The notes: generated by a model from the letters alone, not told the origin. A stretch of DNA of 64,000 nt from Leptodactylus fallax (GCA_947044405.1 CAMRHE010000457.1:186001-250000), one strand, 5' to 3'; positions 21,706 through 33,982 are shown, counted from the first letter of the stretch. Program-made: numbers and translations.

Positions 21706-21995
21706 TAACCGCCCCCTCCCCATTCCTAATTTTTCTTGTCTAAACCTGGGGAGCATCATATAGTCAGACGTGTCTTTTTGTCCAAAAAATACCATAAATA
21801 CTGAATGTGTTAAACTGCTATTCAATTCAGACCTTTAATTGATGACGGACCCCGTTCAATGGACCTTTACTAAAAGTAGTTGAGTAGCCCTACTCTATTG
21901 GTGCCGGCAGCCCATCATGCCTTGTTCACCATCAATTTATGATGCCTCAGTCAGACGTGACCAAGGTAACTTTCACCAGCATTGCTACTTCCTGT

Positions 21996-22035
21996 ACACT
22001 TGACAAAGGGGAGATATCCCCGAAACGCGTAGTGT
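21996..22035 (+). ncRNA. Degenerate minimal hammerhead ribozyme (unit A)
   Basis: Plus-strand layout of a minimal type I hammerhead: stem I ACAC (21,996-21,999) with GTGT (22,032-22,035), core TTGACAA where CTGANGA is expected, stem II GGGG/CCCC (22,008-22,011 with 22,018-22,021), GAAA (22,022-22,025), a tiny palindromic stem III CGCG, and GTA as cleavage triplet (22,029-22,031). The core differs at C3 (now U) and G8 (now A). These two bases pair in active hammerheads, so the pair is kept as U-A, but catalysis is probably lost. The same sequence occurs in units B (27,963-28,002) and C (33,943-33,982). Confidence 0.55.
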
Positions 22036-22039
22036 TTGG

Positions 22040-23154
22040 ATTTAAATAAAGAGTTTTTGGATATTACATATCTGGGTGAAGCGCGGTTCCTTCCCACTTG
22101 ACCTAGCCTTTTGGCTTGGAATTTGGTCCTCCTGTCTACACTCCTGACTCCCTTGGGTGCCTGCTGGTTTCTGCTGTTGCTGTACACCCAGAGAGGAACC
22201 CTCTGTGAAACGGTTCCAATGCACGATATGGTAGTTGTGGCTTAGCGCACAACTCCTCAAGGTGAGAGTCCTACCTTAAGACCTATCATTACTTTTAGTG
22301 TTAAACAGTATTACACTATGCACTGCTCGGTGCTGTTTTCTTGTTTTATTTAAGCTGGGATGTGGAACTCGCTGGCTTTAAGTTGTGGCATGGGTGGCTC
22401 ACTATGGAAACACTCAATGTTCCTTCTTCTACTTTGTATATCTCCCCTGATCATCTCCTTTATGGTGGTAATAGAGGCACTGTTAGTAGGTGACATTCCC
22501 ATCCTCTCTGGAGACTCTTGATCTTGTCTCGTGGACAACATATTATAATGTAGGTTTTGACCAATGTATGGCTCTTTGGCACAATGCGTTTCTTCCTGAA
22601 CTTTCAAATTTGGTGATACTGGAAAACTTTTGACAGAATTGGGCTGGTGGTATTTGCCAACTTTTGATATGATGGGGCTGATGGTCTGGACAAGTTTCAA
22701 AATCCTAATATTGCTAGGGTCTGCGGACAAACTTAGGCCAGATTCACATATGCGGCAGATGTCCAGTCGGCACAAATTCATCATAATTTGCCAGGTGAAA
22801 AAGTGCTGCAAGTTCTATATTTTTGTCCTCCCATTTCAGTAAAAAAAAACAAAAACAAACATTCAATGGATTCCTAACAGACATCAGTATAGTCAATAGA
22901 ATCCCACAAGCTCTGTTCAAGTTCGCTATTTTTGCTGTTGGTTTTTCCGTTCTCCTAGTCCTCAGACAGACCTGAAGAACAAATATTAAAGGGGTTTTCT
23001 GGACAAAAAAATCTTTTTTTTTTTTAAAAAAAAGGTCAGTTAGTGCTATTAATGGGTTAATAGTGTACCCAAATTTCTTTACCAGTGTTTTGAGTTAATT
23101 CTGGGCTTCTCAGGGAGCTCCTGGCATTCTCTGTTTATTTGTATACATTGGTAG
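22040..23154. other. Unit A end spacer
   Basis: No gene is seen. It holds the flank of the hammerhead-like relic, TGGTGATACTGG-type sequence, poly-T/poly-A (about 23,012-23,032) and the dispersed TTAAAGGGGTTTTCTGGAC motif. A 153-codon minus frame (22,350-22,811) is conserved in A-C only because the units are near-identical, and it is broken in copy 0. Confidence 0.6.
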
Positions 23155-23821
23155 ATTCCTGTTTGGTTATCCTTCAACTACAATAATGAATTGCTCTTCA
23201 CTAAAAGCTGTCTCACGCTACATCCCCCTCTCACTCCCTTCCCCTCCCTCTCTCACTCCCTCACACCCCTCCCTGTTTCCCTAGCTAGCCCGCCCACTAC
23301 TAGCTCTTCCTAACTAACTCAGCCCACCCCATCATACTTGCCTGTCTTCCTGTCTGGATCTTCTGGGTACAGGAGATCACTTCCTTCTGTGCGGCTGGCT
23401 CCTTCTTCTATTGGCGCCTGTGCTATAGAGCCAGAGTGCCAGCATGCCGACACTCCAGCTCTACTGCGCGGGCATGGAACGCCGGCAGACGTCAAGAAGA
23501 AAGTGATGTTCCGTGCCCAGAAGATCCGAGCAGGAAGACAGGTAAGTATGATGGGGTGTGTGTAGGGGAAGGGGATAGTATAGGTGATGTTTCGTTTCTG
23601 GAAACGGGGAAACTGAACATCACTGGAAAATCTGAAAATGTGCCTTGGGCGTTCACGCAATCTGGGTAAATATACATCTTTTGTAAAGTAAGTTGGAAGT
23701 TAGACAGAGGGAGGGTGTTTAGCTTAGTATAAAAGTATAATATTATCCCGGACATCCCCTTTAATGTAGTCTTTGACGGGTCATCAATGGGTTAACAGGC
23801 GAAAAATTGAACAACATGGGA

Positions 23822-23903
23822 GGTAGCGTGGCCGAGCGGTCTAAGGCGCTGGATTTAGGCTCCAGTCTCTCTGGAGGCGTGGGTTCGAATCCCACCGCTG
23901 CCA
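23822..23903 (+). tRNA. tRNA-Leu (TAG), unit B
   Basis: 82 nt, identical to unit A over the gene, anticodon TAG, TTTT downstream. Confidence 0.95.
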
Positions 23904-24212
23904 AACTTTTGCATCTTCCTTCCTCTGTTTCACTGGTGACTTCATTACATGTCCTGAAAGAAGATCTTGAACTGGTTAATTTTTTCAATGGTTTGTCACT
24001 AAGAAAAACCAAAAAGCTTTATCAAACTCTTTGACCACTAACATTTCACCACAAGTTTCAAAAGTGGCAAAAAACAAGTCTACATGGCAATATTACACTA
24101 GTGTTATTGCAATATGTGTATGGTCAGATATAGTCAGTATCAGTGAGAACACATTATACCCAGAAACAGGCATAACAGGTTAAAGGGGCCAGAAACAAAG
24201 GTAAGAAGTTAT

Positions 24213-24284
24213 AGGTCCCACCGAGATTTGAACTCGGATCGCTGGATTCAGAGTCCAGAGTGCTAACCATTACACCATGGAACC
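24213..24284 (-). tRNA. tRNA-Gln (CTG), unit B
   Basis: Complete 72-nt cloverleaf, anticodon CTG, intact T stem. The first downstream T run is changed to CTTCTT, so no TTTT lies close to the gene end (unit A has TTTTT). Confidence 0.92.
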
Positions 24285-24775
24285 AATCTACATGCCTTCA
24301 TTTTTAGATATCTCTAGTAAGGAGTAGGGAGTGCAATGGATATAGCCACATGCAAATATTACCTTGCATTTACTTGCAAATTCCTAAAATGTAAGCAACA
24401 AAAATCTATTTTCACTATTAGGGATTTGTATTCAGAAGACAGAATCAGAGACCAGCAGGTGGCGGTATTACTCTATGATTCCAACCCATGATCATAGAAA
24501 GACGTGCAGGAGGAGACTGGGGTCAGTATTTTACATTTGGAAGAGGTCTGTGGTCGGAACGTGGGGGATGTTGCTGGTACTCCTGATGCAGGTTCTTCTG
24601 GGCTGCATGCTCTTTTTTAAAGGGGGCAAGATGTAGTTTTTGTTGGTATCATTTTCATGTCTGTACAACTTTCTGATCACATTTTATTGCCCCAAGCCCC
24701 CACAAGTCTAAAGTCCCCTTTCCTGGCTGTCACATGATATAATGCCACTTGTCCTGTACCTAAAGAAAAACTGAC

Positions 24776-24849
24776 TGGCCCGTACGGGGATCGAACCCGC
24801 GACCTTGGCGTTATTAGCACCACGCTCTAACCAACTGAGCTAACCGGCC
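24776..24849 (-). tRNA. tRNA-Ile (AAT), unit B
   Basis: Complete canonical 74-nt cloverleaf, anticodon AAT, TTTTT downstream. Confidence 0.95.
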
Positions 24850-25082
24850 ATATATTGAGTTCTAATTCACCAGCCATTTCCTCAAGATCAATTCAGCCTG
24901 GAGAACTAGAAGAATAACCACAGGAACTACAATCTCTGGCAGCTCCATATGACAGAACTATATTGAAAATGTTTTTATTACAGTTTACCATTTTTACTGA
25001 ATAAAACGCCATTTTTAATAAACAATATATTATATATTGTCCCAGAAAGAGACTCGAACCTGTTCCTACATGAAGAAAAAGA

Positions 25083-25143
25083 TGACCCCGACGTGATTTG
25101 AACACGCAACCTTCTGATCTGGAGTTAGACGCGCCACGAGGTC
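25083..25143 (-). pseudogene. tRNA-Trp (CCA) pseudogene, unit B
   Basis: 61 nt against 72 in A, C and D. An 11-nt deletion removes most of the D arm and its A-box, and one anticodon-stem base is also changed. Neither folding nor Pol III start is expected to survive. Confidence 0.93.
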
Positions 25144-26034
25144 AGCTGATAAGCTGCCTTTTTCTTTTTTAAAATGCTAATGTTCAAAAATTGATTCCTG
25201 ACTATTGAAGAAATTAAACATTTCTAATTTCTGTAGTAAAAACCATTCCACCATGGAACCCATGTGGTAAGTTGGAAGTTCTCTAGAGATCTGTAGTAGA
25301 GAGAGAGGTTATGGTTATATCACAGCCAGGTGTGGACAATTTTTCAGGTAAATTTTTCTCACCCATAGGGATTCTCCTACTGGTTACAGTAGCACTTGGT
25401 TGCTGGCCTCAGGTTTAGCTTTTTAAGACATCCTCAGGCCAGAAGTAGGCTTCAAGAACAGGGAATCTTATTTCAGAACCTTAGGGTGATGGCCTCAACA
25501 TCAGCTACCCTTCAGGTCTACATCCAGATCTATATCCAACAGGGCCCCTTCTTATATGGAGGACACTAGCTGGAACATGGTAGAGGATGTGGAGTGACCC
25601 AGGGGCTGGTTCTAATATTGTGACTCAAATTACACACCCTGGACAGCCCCTTTAAACAAAACACATCTCTAATCCACATTACTGGGCTGTCTGTGTAATA
25701 CAGGTAAGGATTAGACCTCCAGATCAAAAGATTAATGTTAGCAAGAGATGCGGAGTCTGAGCAGAGGACCTCTATAGTAACTGAGAATTCCCTAACAGAG
25801 TCTGTGGAAATGGCTTTTCTAAACTAGACAAGAATGTTACTATCACAGAAATAATTGTAGACTTTATATTTCATATTATATTGTGTATTATAGTGTGTAT
25901 TATATGAGTTTCATCTGTTATGTTACATAGTAAAACTATATTGTGAACATAACAAAGACAGATGAAATGACAGGAAACAGAAGAACTAAATATTTGAAAT
26001 AAAAATGAATTCAAATTAAAAAAGAAGACATAGA

Positions 26035-26105
26035 TGCATTGGCCGGGAATCGAACCCAGTCCTCCCGCGTGGCAGAAAAGAATTCTACCACTGAACCACC
26101 AATGC
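26035..26105 (-). pseudogene. tRNA-Gly (GCC) pseudogene, unit B
   Basis: 71 nt with anticodon GCC still present, but the 5' strand of the anticodon stem is changed (genomic GGCAGAAAAG for GGCAGGCGAG), leaving wobble and mismatched pairs. Shared with unit C. Confidence 0.85.
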
Positions 26106-26608
26106 TTTTCTGAGTGCATATGGGTGCTACTACCCCTCTGTTACCTCTGTTAATCCCCAGTTCTTGACCCCTATACATTTTATTTTACCCCATATCATAT
26201 CAATATGTTACTTTTGAATTTGTCACTGGATCTTGTACTTTTCATGCATCACTCCGCACTGTTGTATTTTTTTATGTGACTGTCTTTATATTTAGTGGGA
26301 GAGTGAAGAAATCAGGCGATACCTTTTAGAGGCTAACTGAGTATATTTGATAGTAAGCTTTCAAGAGTGCTAGCTCCCTTTATCAGACATGGTATAATAC
26401 AAGAAACTTAAAATTCACATTATTTAAAAACACACAAGACATGGATCTTCAAAGAATCTTGGAATAACAAAATGCAATATAGGTAGAGACGTTATTTACA
26501 ACAGGTCAGGAAATAAACAGTCTGGAAACTTGTGGGGTGTGACGGAGGGATCAGTAATTCTTGCTGTTATCTGTTTGCTATCAGGAGGTGATTTGTGTCC
26601 CTCACAGC

Positions 26609-27322
26609 TCATACATAGTGTGACATGAAACTGGCATGAATATTAAGTGCAAATTGCAGAGTTTGAAATTCTTGCATTAACTTATATTCCCATTCCTTTC
26701 TCTCCCTCTGCGTCTTAAAATGTCCCATTAAAACCACAACCCGCAAATCTTCAATAGAGCGGTCTTCTCCGGAGAAATGTGCGGCCACTGGGAGATCTGT
26801 TCTGCTGTTATTAATATTGGATCTGTGTGAGTTCATGCGCTGACTAAGTCTCTGCCCTGTTTCCCCCACATAGAGGCCTGTGGTGGGACATTGCACACAC
26901 ATTATGAGATACACCACATTGGAAGACCTGCAGGAGAATGTCCCCCTAATTCTGTGCACCTGTTGTGACTGTGGGATGGGTACACTGTCAGCGGTGTGGA
27001 TGTGCCTGCAGGTCATGCACCTTTTATGTAGGCAAGGTGAGGTGCCATTTTCATTTGGGGCCTTCAGGGCACTCCGGACAATAATACACCTCAGGATTGG
27101 TGGTTGTCGAAAGGAAGGGAGAGGGGGGACTGGAAATATGTCCTGAAGTCTGTTGTCCCTATGTAGCACAGGTTGGAGATCCTTGGCAATCCTTCGTAGG
27201 ATCTCCAGCTGTGGGTTGTAGGTGACAACTAGGGGCACTCGGGCTCCTTTCTGGGTCTCTCTATATGTGAGCAGACTGTCTCTGTTAATGGCTGCCACTT
27301 TGTTTAATTGGTTGTCCGTCAC
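26609..27322 (-). CDS. Penelope-like element C-terminus, GIY-YIG endonuclease (unit B)
   Basis: 237-codon open frame with the same parts as in unit A: Cys/His linker (CLHKRCMTCRHIH) then GIY-YIG domain with LYVGETGQRLSQRM. Here the catalytic segment keeps the common form. The reverse transcriptase is missing, so it is a 5'-truncated element carried along with the unit. Its openness reflects recent duplication of the unit and is not proof of selection. Confidence 0.8.
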   Translation of the reverse strand: MTDNQLNKVAAINRDSLLTYRETQKGARVPLVVTYNPQLEILRRIAKDLQPVLHRDNRLQDIFPVPPLPSFRQPPILRCIIVRSALKAPNENGTSPCLHKRCMTCRHIHTADSVPIPQSQQVHRIRGTFSCRSSNVVYLIMCVQCPTTGLYVGETGQRLSQRMNSHRSNINNSRTDLPVAAHFSGEDRSIEDLRVVVLMGHFKTQRERKEWEYKLMQEFQTLQFALNIHASFMSHYV

Positions 27323-27962
27323 TTTTGATGTTTTTCAATAAATACCTTTGAAACTAAAAGGGTATGGGTTCATAGAGCAAACACAAAGTGGCCGCTGTTA
27401 ATATAAATGATGTATGGGGGGCACTAATGGCGAATTATACTGTGCATGAGGGGGATACTAAGAGGCCCCCTACTGTAGAATGCTCCTTAATGCCCCCATC
27501 CACAGTATAATGCTCCTTAGTGCCCCTTAACAGTAAAATGCCACATTAGTGTACCCCGAATAGTATAATTCCACGTTAGTGCTCACTGCATAGTATAATG
27601 CCACGTTAGTCACCACCCGCACAGTATAATGCTATGTTAGTCACCCCACGCACAGTATAATGACATGATAGTTAACCGCCCCCTCCCCATTCCTAATTTT
27701 TCTTGTCTAAACCTGGGGAGCATCATATAGTCAGACGTGTCTTTTTGTCCAAAAAATACCATAAATACTGAATGTGTTAAACTGCTATTCAATTCAGACC
27801 TTTAATTGATGACGGACCCCGTTCAATGGACCTTTACTAAAAGTAGTTGAGTAGCCCTACTCTATTGGTGCCGGCAGCCCATCATGCCTTGTTCACCATC
27901 AATTTATGATGCCTCAGTCAGACGTGACCAAGGTAACTTTCACCAGCATTGCTACTTCCTGT

Positions 27963-28002
27963 ACACTTGACAAAGGGGAGATATCCCCGAAACGCGTAGT
28001 GT
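27963..28002 (+). ncRNA. Degenerate minimal hammerhead ribozyme (unit B)
   Basis: Same 40-nt layout and the same two core changes as at 21,996-22,035. Confidence 0.5.
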
Positions 28003-29789
28003 TTGGATTTAAATAAAGAGTTTTTGGATATTACATATCTGGGTGAAGCGCGGTTCCTTCCCACTTGACCTAGCCTTTTGGCTTGGAATTTGGTCCTCCT
28101 GTCTACACTCCTGACTCCCTTGGGTGCCTGCTGGTTTCTGCTGTTGCTGTACACCCAGAGAGGAACCCTCTGTGAAACGGTTCCAATGCACGATATGGTA
28201 GTTGTGGCTTAGCGCACAACTCCTCAAGGTGAGAGTCCTACCTTAAGACCTATCATTACTTTTAGTGTTAAACAGTATTACACTATGCACTGCTCGGTGC
28301 TGTTTTCTTGTTTTATTTAAGCTGGGATGTGGAACTCGCTGGCTTTAAGTTGTGGCATGGGTGGCTCACTATGGAAACACTCAATGTTCCTTCTTCTACT
28401 TTGTATATCTCCCCTGATCATCTCCTTTATGGTGGTAATAGAGGCACTGTTAGTAGGTGACATTCCCATCCTCTCTGGAGACTCTTGATCTTGTCTCGTG
28501 GACAACATATTATAATGTAGGTTTTGACCAATGTATGGCTCTTTGGCACAATGCGTTTCTTCCTGAACTTTCAAATTTGGTGATACTGGAAAACTTTTGA
28601 CAGAATTGGGCTGGTGGTATTTGCCAACTTTTGATATGATGGGGCTGATGGTCTGGACAAGTTTCAAAATCCTAATATTGCTAGGGTCTGCGGACAAACT
28701 TAGGCCAGATTCACATATGCGGCAGATGTCCAGTCGGCACAAATTCATCATAATTTGCCAGGTGAAAAAGTGCTGCAAGTTCTATATTTTTGTCCTCCCA
28801 TTTCAGTAAAAAAAAACAAAAACAAACATTCAATGGATTCCTAACAGACATCAGTATAGTCAATAGAATCCCACAAGCTCTGTTCAAGTTCGCTATTTTT
28901 GCTGTTGGTTTTTCCGTTCTCCTAGTCCTCAGACAGACCTGAAGAACAAATATTAAAGGGGTTTTCTGGACAAAAAAATCTTTTTTTTTTTTTAAAAAAA
29001 AGGTCAGTTAGTGCTATTAATGGGTTAATAGTGTACCCAAATTTCTTTACCAGTGTTTTGAGTTAATTCTGGGCTTCTCAGGGAGCTCCTGGCATTCTCT
29101 GTTTATTTGTATACATTGGTAGATTCCTGTTTGGTTATCCTTCAACTACAATAATGAATTGCTCTTCACTAAAAGCTGTCTCACGCTACATCCCCCTCTC
29201 ACTCCCTTCCCCTCCCTCTCTCACTCCCTCACACCCCTCCCTGTTTCCCTAGCTAGCCCGCCCACTACTAGCTCTTCCTAACTAACTCAGCCCACCCCAT
29301 CATACTTGCCTGTCTTCCTGTCTGGATCTTCTGGGTACAGGAGATCACTTCCTTCTGTGCGGCTGGCTCCTTCTTCTATTGGCGCCTGTGCTATAGAGCC
29401 AGAGTGCCAGCATGCCGACACTCCAGCTCTACTGCGCGGGCATGGAACGCCGGCAGACGTCAAGAAGAAAGTGATGTTCCGTGCCCAGAAGATCCGAGCA
29501 GGAAGACAGGTAAGTATGATGGGGTGTGTGTAGGGGAAGGGGATAGTATAGGTGATGTTTCGTTTCTGGAAACGGGGAAACTGAACATCACTGGAAAATC
29601 TGAAAATGTGCCTTGGGCGTTCACGCAATCTGGGTAAATATACATCTTTTGTAAAGTAAGTTGGAAGTTAGACAGAGGGAGGGTGTTTAGCTTAGTATAA
29701 AAGTATAATATTATCCCGGACATCCCCTTTAATGTAGTCTTTGACGGGTCATCAATGGGTTAACAGGCGAAAAATTGAACAACATGGGA

Positions 29790-29871
29790 GGTAGCGTGGC
29801 CGAGCGGTCTAAGGCGCTGGATTTAGGCTCCAGTCTCTCTGGAGGCGTGGGTTCGAATCCCACCGCTGCCA
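29790..29871 (+). tRNA. tRNA-Leu (TAG), unit C
   Basis: 82 nt, identical to units A and B, anticodon TAG, TTTT downstream. Confidence 0.95.
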
Positions 29872-30180
29872 AACTTTTGCATCTTCCTTCCTCTGTTTCA
29901 CTGGTGACTTCATTACATGTCCTGAAAGAAGATCTTGAACTGGTTAATTTTTTCAATGGTTTGTCACTAAGAAAAACCAAAAAGCTTTATCAAACTCTTT
30001 GACCACTAACATTTCACCACAAGTTTCAAAAGTGGCAAAAAACAAGTCTACATGGCAATATTACACTAGTGTTATTGCAATATGTGTATGGTCAGATATA
30101 GTCAGTATCAGTGAGAACACATTATACCCAGAAACAGGCATAACAGGTTAAAGGGGCCAGAAACAAAGGTAAGAAGTTAT

Positions 30181-30252
30181 AGGTCCCACCGAGATTTGAA
30201 CTCGGATCGCTGGATTCAGAGTCCAGAGTGCTAACCATTACACCATGGAACC
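30181..30252 (-). tRNA. tRNA-Gln (CTG), unit C
   Basis: Complete 72-nt cloverleaf, anticodon CTG. The close terminator T run is changed to CTTCTT as in unit B. Confidence 0.92.
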
Positions 30253-30743
30253 AATCTACATGCCTTCATTTTTAGATATCTCTAGTAAGGAGTAGGGAGT
30301 GCAATGGATATAGCTACATGCAAATATTACCTTGCATTTACTTGCAAATTCCTAAAATGTAAGCAACAAAAATTTATTTTCACTATTAGGGATTTGTATT
30401 CAGAAGACAGAATCAGAGACCAGCAGGTGGCGGTATTACTCTATGATTCCAACCCATGATCATAGAAAGACGTGCAGGAGGAGACTGGGGTCAGTATTTT
30501 ACATTTGGAAGAGGTCTGTGGTCGGAACGTAGGGGATGTTGCTGGTACTCCTCATGCAGGTTCTTCTGGGCTGCATGCTCTTTTTTAAAGGGGGCAAGAT
30601 GTAGTTTTTGTTGGTATCATTTTCATGTCTGTACAACTTTCTGATCACATTTTATTGCCCCAAGCCCCCACAAGTCTAAAGTCCCCTTTCCTGGCTGTCA
30701 CATGATATAATGCCACTTGTCCTGTACGTAAAGTAAAACTGAC

Positions 30744-30817
30744 TGGCCCGTACGGGGATCGAACCCGCGACCTTGGCGTTATTAGCACCACGCTCTAACC
30801 AACTGAGCTAACCGGCC
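30744..30817 (-). tRNA. tRNA-Ile (AAT), unit C
   Basis: Complete 74-nt cloverleaf, anticodon AAT. The downstream T run is shortened to TTTT by a substitution. Confidence 0.95.
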
Positions 30818-31050
30818 ATATATTGATTTCTAATTCACCAGCCATTTCCTCAAGATCAATTCAGCCTGGAGAACTAGAAGAATAACCACAGGAACTACAA
30901 TCTCTGGCAGCTCCATATGACAGAACTATATTGAAAATGTTTTTATTACAGTTTACCATTTTTACTGAATAAAACGCCATTTTTAATAAACAATATATTA
31001 TATATTGTCCCAGAAAGAGACTCGAACCTGTTCCTACATGAAGAAAAAGA

Positions 31051-31122
31051 TGACCCCGACGTGATTTGAACACGCAACTTTCTGATCTGGAGTCAGACGC
31101 GCTACCGTTGCGCCACGAGGTC
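31051..31122 (-). tRNA. tRNA-Trp (CCA), unit C
   Basis: Complete 72-nt cloverleaf, anticodon CCA, with one base change in the variable loop against unit A. TTTTT downstream. Confidence 0.92.
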
Positions 31123-32014
31123 AGCTGATAAGCTGCCTTTTTCTTTTTTAAAATGCTAATATTCAAAAATTGATTCCTGACTATTGAAGAAAATTAAACA
31201 TTTCTAATTTCTGTAGTAAAAACCATTCCACCATGGAACCCATGTGGTAAGTTGGAAGTTCTCTAGAGATCTGTAGTAGAGAGAGAGGTTATGGTTATAT
31301 CACAGCCAGGTGTGGACAATTTTTCAGGTAAATTTTTCTCACACATAGGGATTCTCCTACTGGTTACAGTAGCACTTGGTTGCTGGCCTCAGGTTTAGCT
31401 CTTTAAGACATCCTCAGGCCAGAAGTAGGCTTCAAGAACAGGGAATCTTATTTCAGAACCTTAGGGTGATGGCCTCAACATCAGCTACCCTTCAGGTCTA
31501 CATCCAGATCTATATCCAACAGGGCCCCTTCTTATATGGAGGACACTAGCTGGAACATGGTAGAGGATGTGGAGTGACCCAGGGGCTGGTTCTAATATTG
31601 TGACTCAAATTACACACCCTGGACAGCCCCTTTAAACAAAACACATCTCTAATCCACATTACTGGGCTGTCTGTGTAATACAGGTAAGGATTAGACCTCC
31701 AGATCAAAAGATTAATGTTAGCAAGAGATGCGGAGTCTGAGCAGAGGACCTCTATATTAACTGAGAATTCCCTAACAGAGTCTGTGGAAATGGCTTTTCT
31801 AAACTAGACAAGAATGTTACTATCACAGAAATAATTGTAGACTTTATATTTCATATTATATTGTGTATTATAGTGTGTATTATATGAGTTTCATCTGTTA
31901 TGTTACATAGTAAAACTATATTGTGAACATAACAAAGACAGATGAAATGACAGGAAACAGAAGAACTAAATATTTGAAATAAAAATGAATTCAAATTAAA
32001 AAAGAAGACATAGA

Positions 32015-32085
32015 TGCATTGGCCGGGAATCGAACCCAGTCCTCCCGCGTGGCAGAAAAGAATTCTACCACTGAACCACCAATGC
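32015..32085 (-). pseudogene. tRNA-Gly (GCC) pseudogene, unit C
   Basis: Same broken anticodon stem as unit B, so the change came before the B/C duplication. Confidence 0.85.
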
Positions 32086-32588
32086 TTTTCTGAGTGCATA
32101 TGGGTGCTACTACCCCTCTGTTACCTCTGTTAATCCCCAGTTCTTGACCCCTATACATTTTATTTTACCCCATATCATATCAATATGTTACTTTTGAATT
32201 TGTCACTGGATCTTGTACTTTTCATGCATCACTCCGCACTGTTGTATTTTTTTATGTGACTGTCTTTATATTTAGTGGGAGAGTGAAGAAGTCAGGCGAT
32301 ACCTTTTAGAGGCTAACTGAGTATATTTGATAGTAAGCTTTCAAGAGTGCTAGCTCCCTTTATCAGACATGGTATAATACAAGAAACTTAAAATTCACAT
32401 TATTTAAAAACACACAAGACATGGATCTTCAAAGAATCTTGGAATAACAAAATGCAATATAGGTAGAGACGTTATTTACAACAGGTCAGGAAATAAACAG
32501 TCTGGAAACTTGTGGGGTGTGACGGAGGGATCAGTAATTCTTGCTGTTATCTGTTTGCTATCAGGAGGTGATTTGTGTCCCTCACAGC

Positions 32589-33302
32589 TCATACATAGTG
32601 TGACATGAAACTGGCATGAATATTAAGTGCAAATTGCAGAGTTTGAAATTCTTGCATTAACTTGTATTCCCATTCCTTTCTCTCCCTCTGCGTCTTAAAA
32701 TGTCCCATTAAAACCACAACCCGCAAATCTTCAATAGAGCGGTCTTCTCCGGAGAAATGTGCGGCCACTGGGAGATCTGTTCTGCTGTTATTAATATTGG
32801 ATCTGTGTGAGTTCATGCGCTGACTAAGTCTCTGCCCTGTTTCCCCCACATAGAGGCCTGTGGTGGGACATTGCACACACATTATGAGATACACCACATT
32901 GGAAGACCTGCAGGAGAATGTCCCCCTAATTCTGTGCACCTGTTGTGACTGTGGGATGGGTACACTGTCAGCGGTGTGGATGTGCCTGCAGGTCATGCAC
33001 CTTTTATGTAGGCAAGGTGAGGTGCCATTTTCATTTGGGGCCTTCAGGGCACTCCGGACAATAATACGCCTCAGGATTGGTGGTTGTCGAAAGGAAGGGA
33101 GAGGGGGGACTGGAACTATGTCCTGAAGTCTGTTGTCCCTATGTAGCACAGGTTGGAGATCCTTGGCAATCCTTCGTAGGATCTCCAGCTGTGGGTTGTA
33201 GGTGACAACTAGGGGCACTCGGGCTCCTTTCTGGGTCTCTCTATATGTGAGCAGACTGTCTCTGTTAATGGCTGCCACTTTGTTTAATTGGTTGTCCGTC
33301 AC
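32589..33302 (-). CDS. Penelope-like element C-terminus, GIY-YIG endonuclease (unit C)
   Basis: 237-codon open frame differing from unit B by only a few residues (such as IVPVPP for IFPVPP). Linker Cys/His cluster and GIY-YIG motifs are intact and the reverse transcriptase is absent. Same interpretation as unit B. Confidence 0.8.
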   Translation of the reverse strand: MTDNQLNKVAAINRDSLLTYRETQKGARVPLVVTYNPQLEILRRIAKDLQPVLHRDNRLQDIVPVPPLPSFRQPPILRRIIVRSALKAPNENGTSPCLHKRCMTCRHIHTADSVPIPQSQQVHRIRGTFSCRSSNVVYLIMCVQCPTTGLYVGETGQRLSQRMNSHRSNINNSRTDLPVAAHFSGEDRSIEDLRVVVLMGHFKTQRERKEWEYKLMQEFQTLQFALNIHASFMSHYV

Positions 33303-33942
33303 TTTTGATGTTTTTCAATAAATACCTTTGAAACTAAAAGGTTATAGGTTCATAGAGCACACACAAAGTGGCCGCTGTTAATATAAATGATGTATGGGGG
33401 GCACTAATGGCGAATTATACTGTGCATGAGGGGGATACTAAGAGGCCCCCTACTGTAGAATGCTCCTTAATGCCCCCATCCACAGTATAATGCTCCTTAG
33501 TGCCCCTTAACAGTAAAATGCCACATTAGTGTACCCCGAATAGTATAATTCCACGTTAGTGCTCACTGCATAGTATAATGCCACGTTAGTCACCACCCGC
33601 ACAGTATAATGCTATGTTAGTCACCCCACGCACAGTATAATGACATGATAGTTAACCGCCCCCTCCCCATTCCTAATTTTTCTTGTCTAAACCTGGGGAG
33701 CATCATATAGTCAGACGTGTCTTTTTGTCCAAAAAATACCATAAATACTGAATGTGTTAAACTGCTATTCAATTCAGACCTTTAATTGATGACGGACCCC
33801 GTTCAATGGACCTTTACTAAAAGTAGTTGAGTAGCCCTACTCTATTGGTGCCGGCAGCCCATCATGCCTTGTTCACCATCAATTTATGATGCCTCAGTCA
33901 GACGTGACCAAGGTAACTTTCACCAGCATTGCTACTTCCTGT

Positions 33943-33982
33943 ACACTTGACAAAGGGGAGATATCCCCGAAACGCGTAGTGT
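33943..33982 (+). ncRNA. Degenerate minimal hammerhead ribozyme (unit C)
   Basis: Same layout and core changes as in units A and B. Confidence 0.5.

Larger units (their letters stand above)
17173..23154. repeat. tRNA-array unit A (5.98 kb)
   Basis: First of three nearly identical tandem units. The spacing of the tRNA-Leu starts (17,842; 23,822; 29,790; 35,769) gives periods of 5,980, 5,968 and 5,979 bp. Unit A is slightly more diverged than B and C. Gene content is Leu+, Gln-, Ile-, Trp-, Gly-, Penelope-like 3' end (-). Confidence 0.93.
23155..29122. repeat. tRNA-array unit B (5.97 kb)
   Basis: Tandem unit nearly identical to C. It carries intact Leu, Gln and Ile genes, a deleted Trp gene and a Gly gene with a broken anticodon stem. 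Confidence 0.94.

Noticed and set aside
22350..22811. 153-codon minus frame conserved in A, B and C
   Set aside because: No domain is seen and it is broken in copy 0 (4,013-4,207). Identity simply follows unit identity.
23319..23660. Pro/Ser-rich 113-codon minus frame near unit starts
   Set aside because: GC-rich spacer with many overlapping frames on both strands. The corresponding sequence in unit A gives a different frame.
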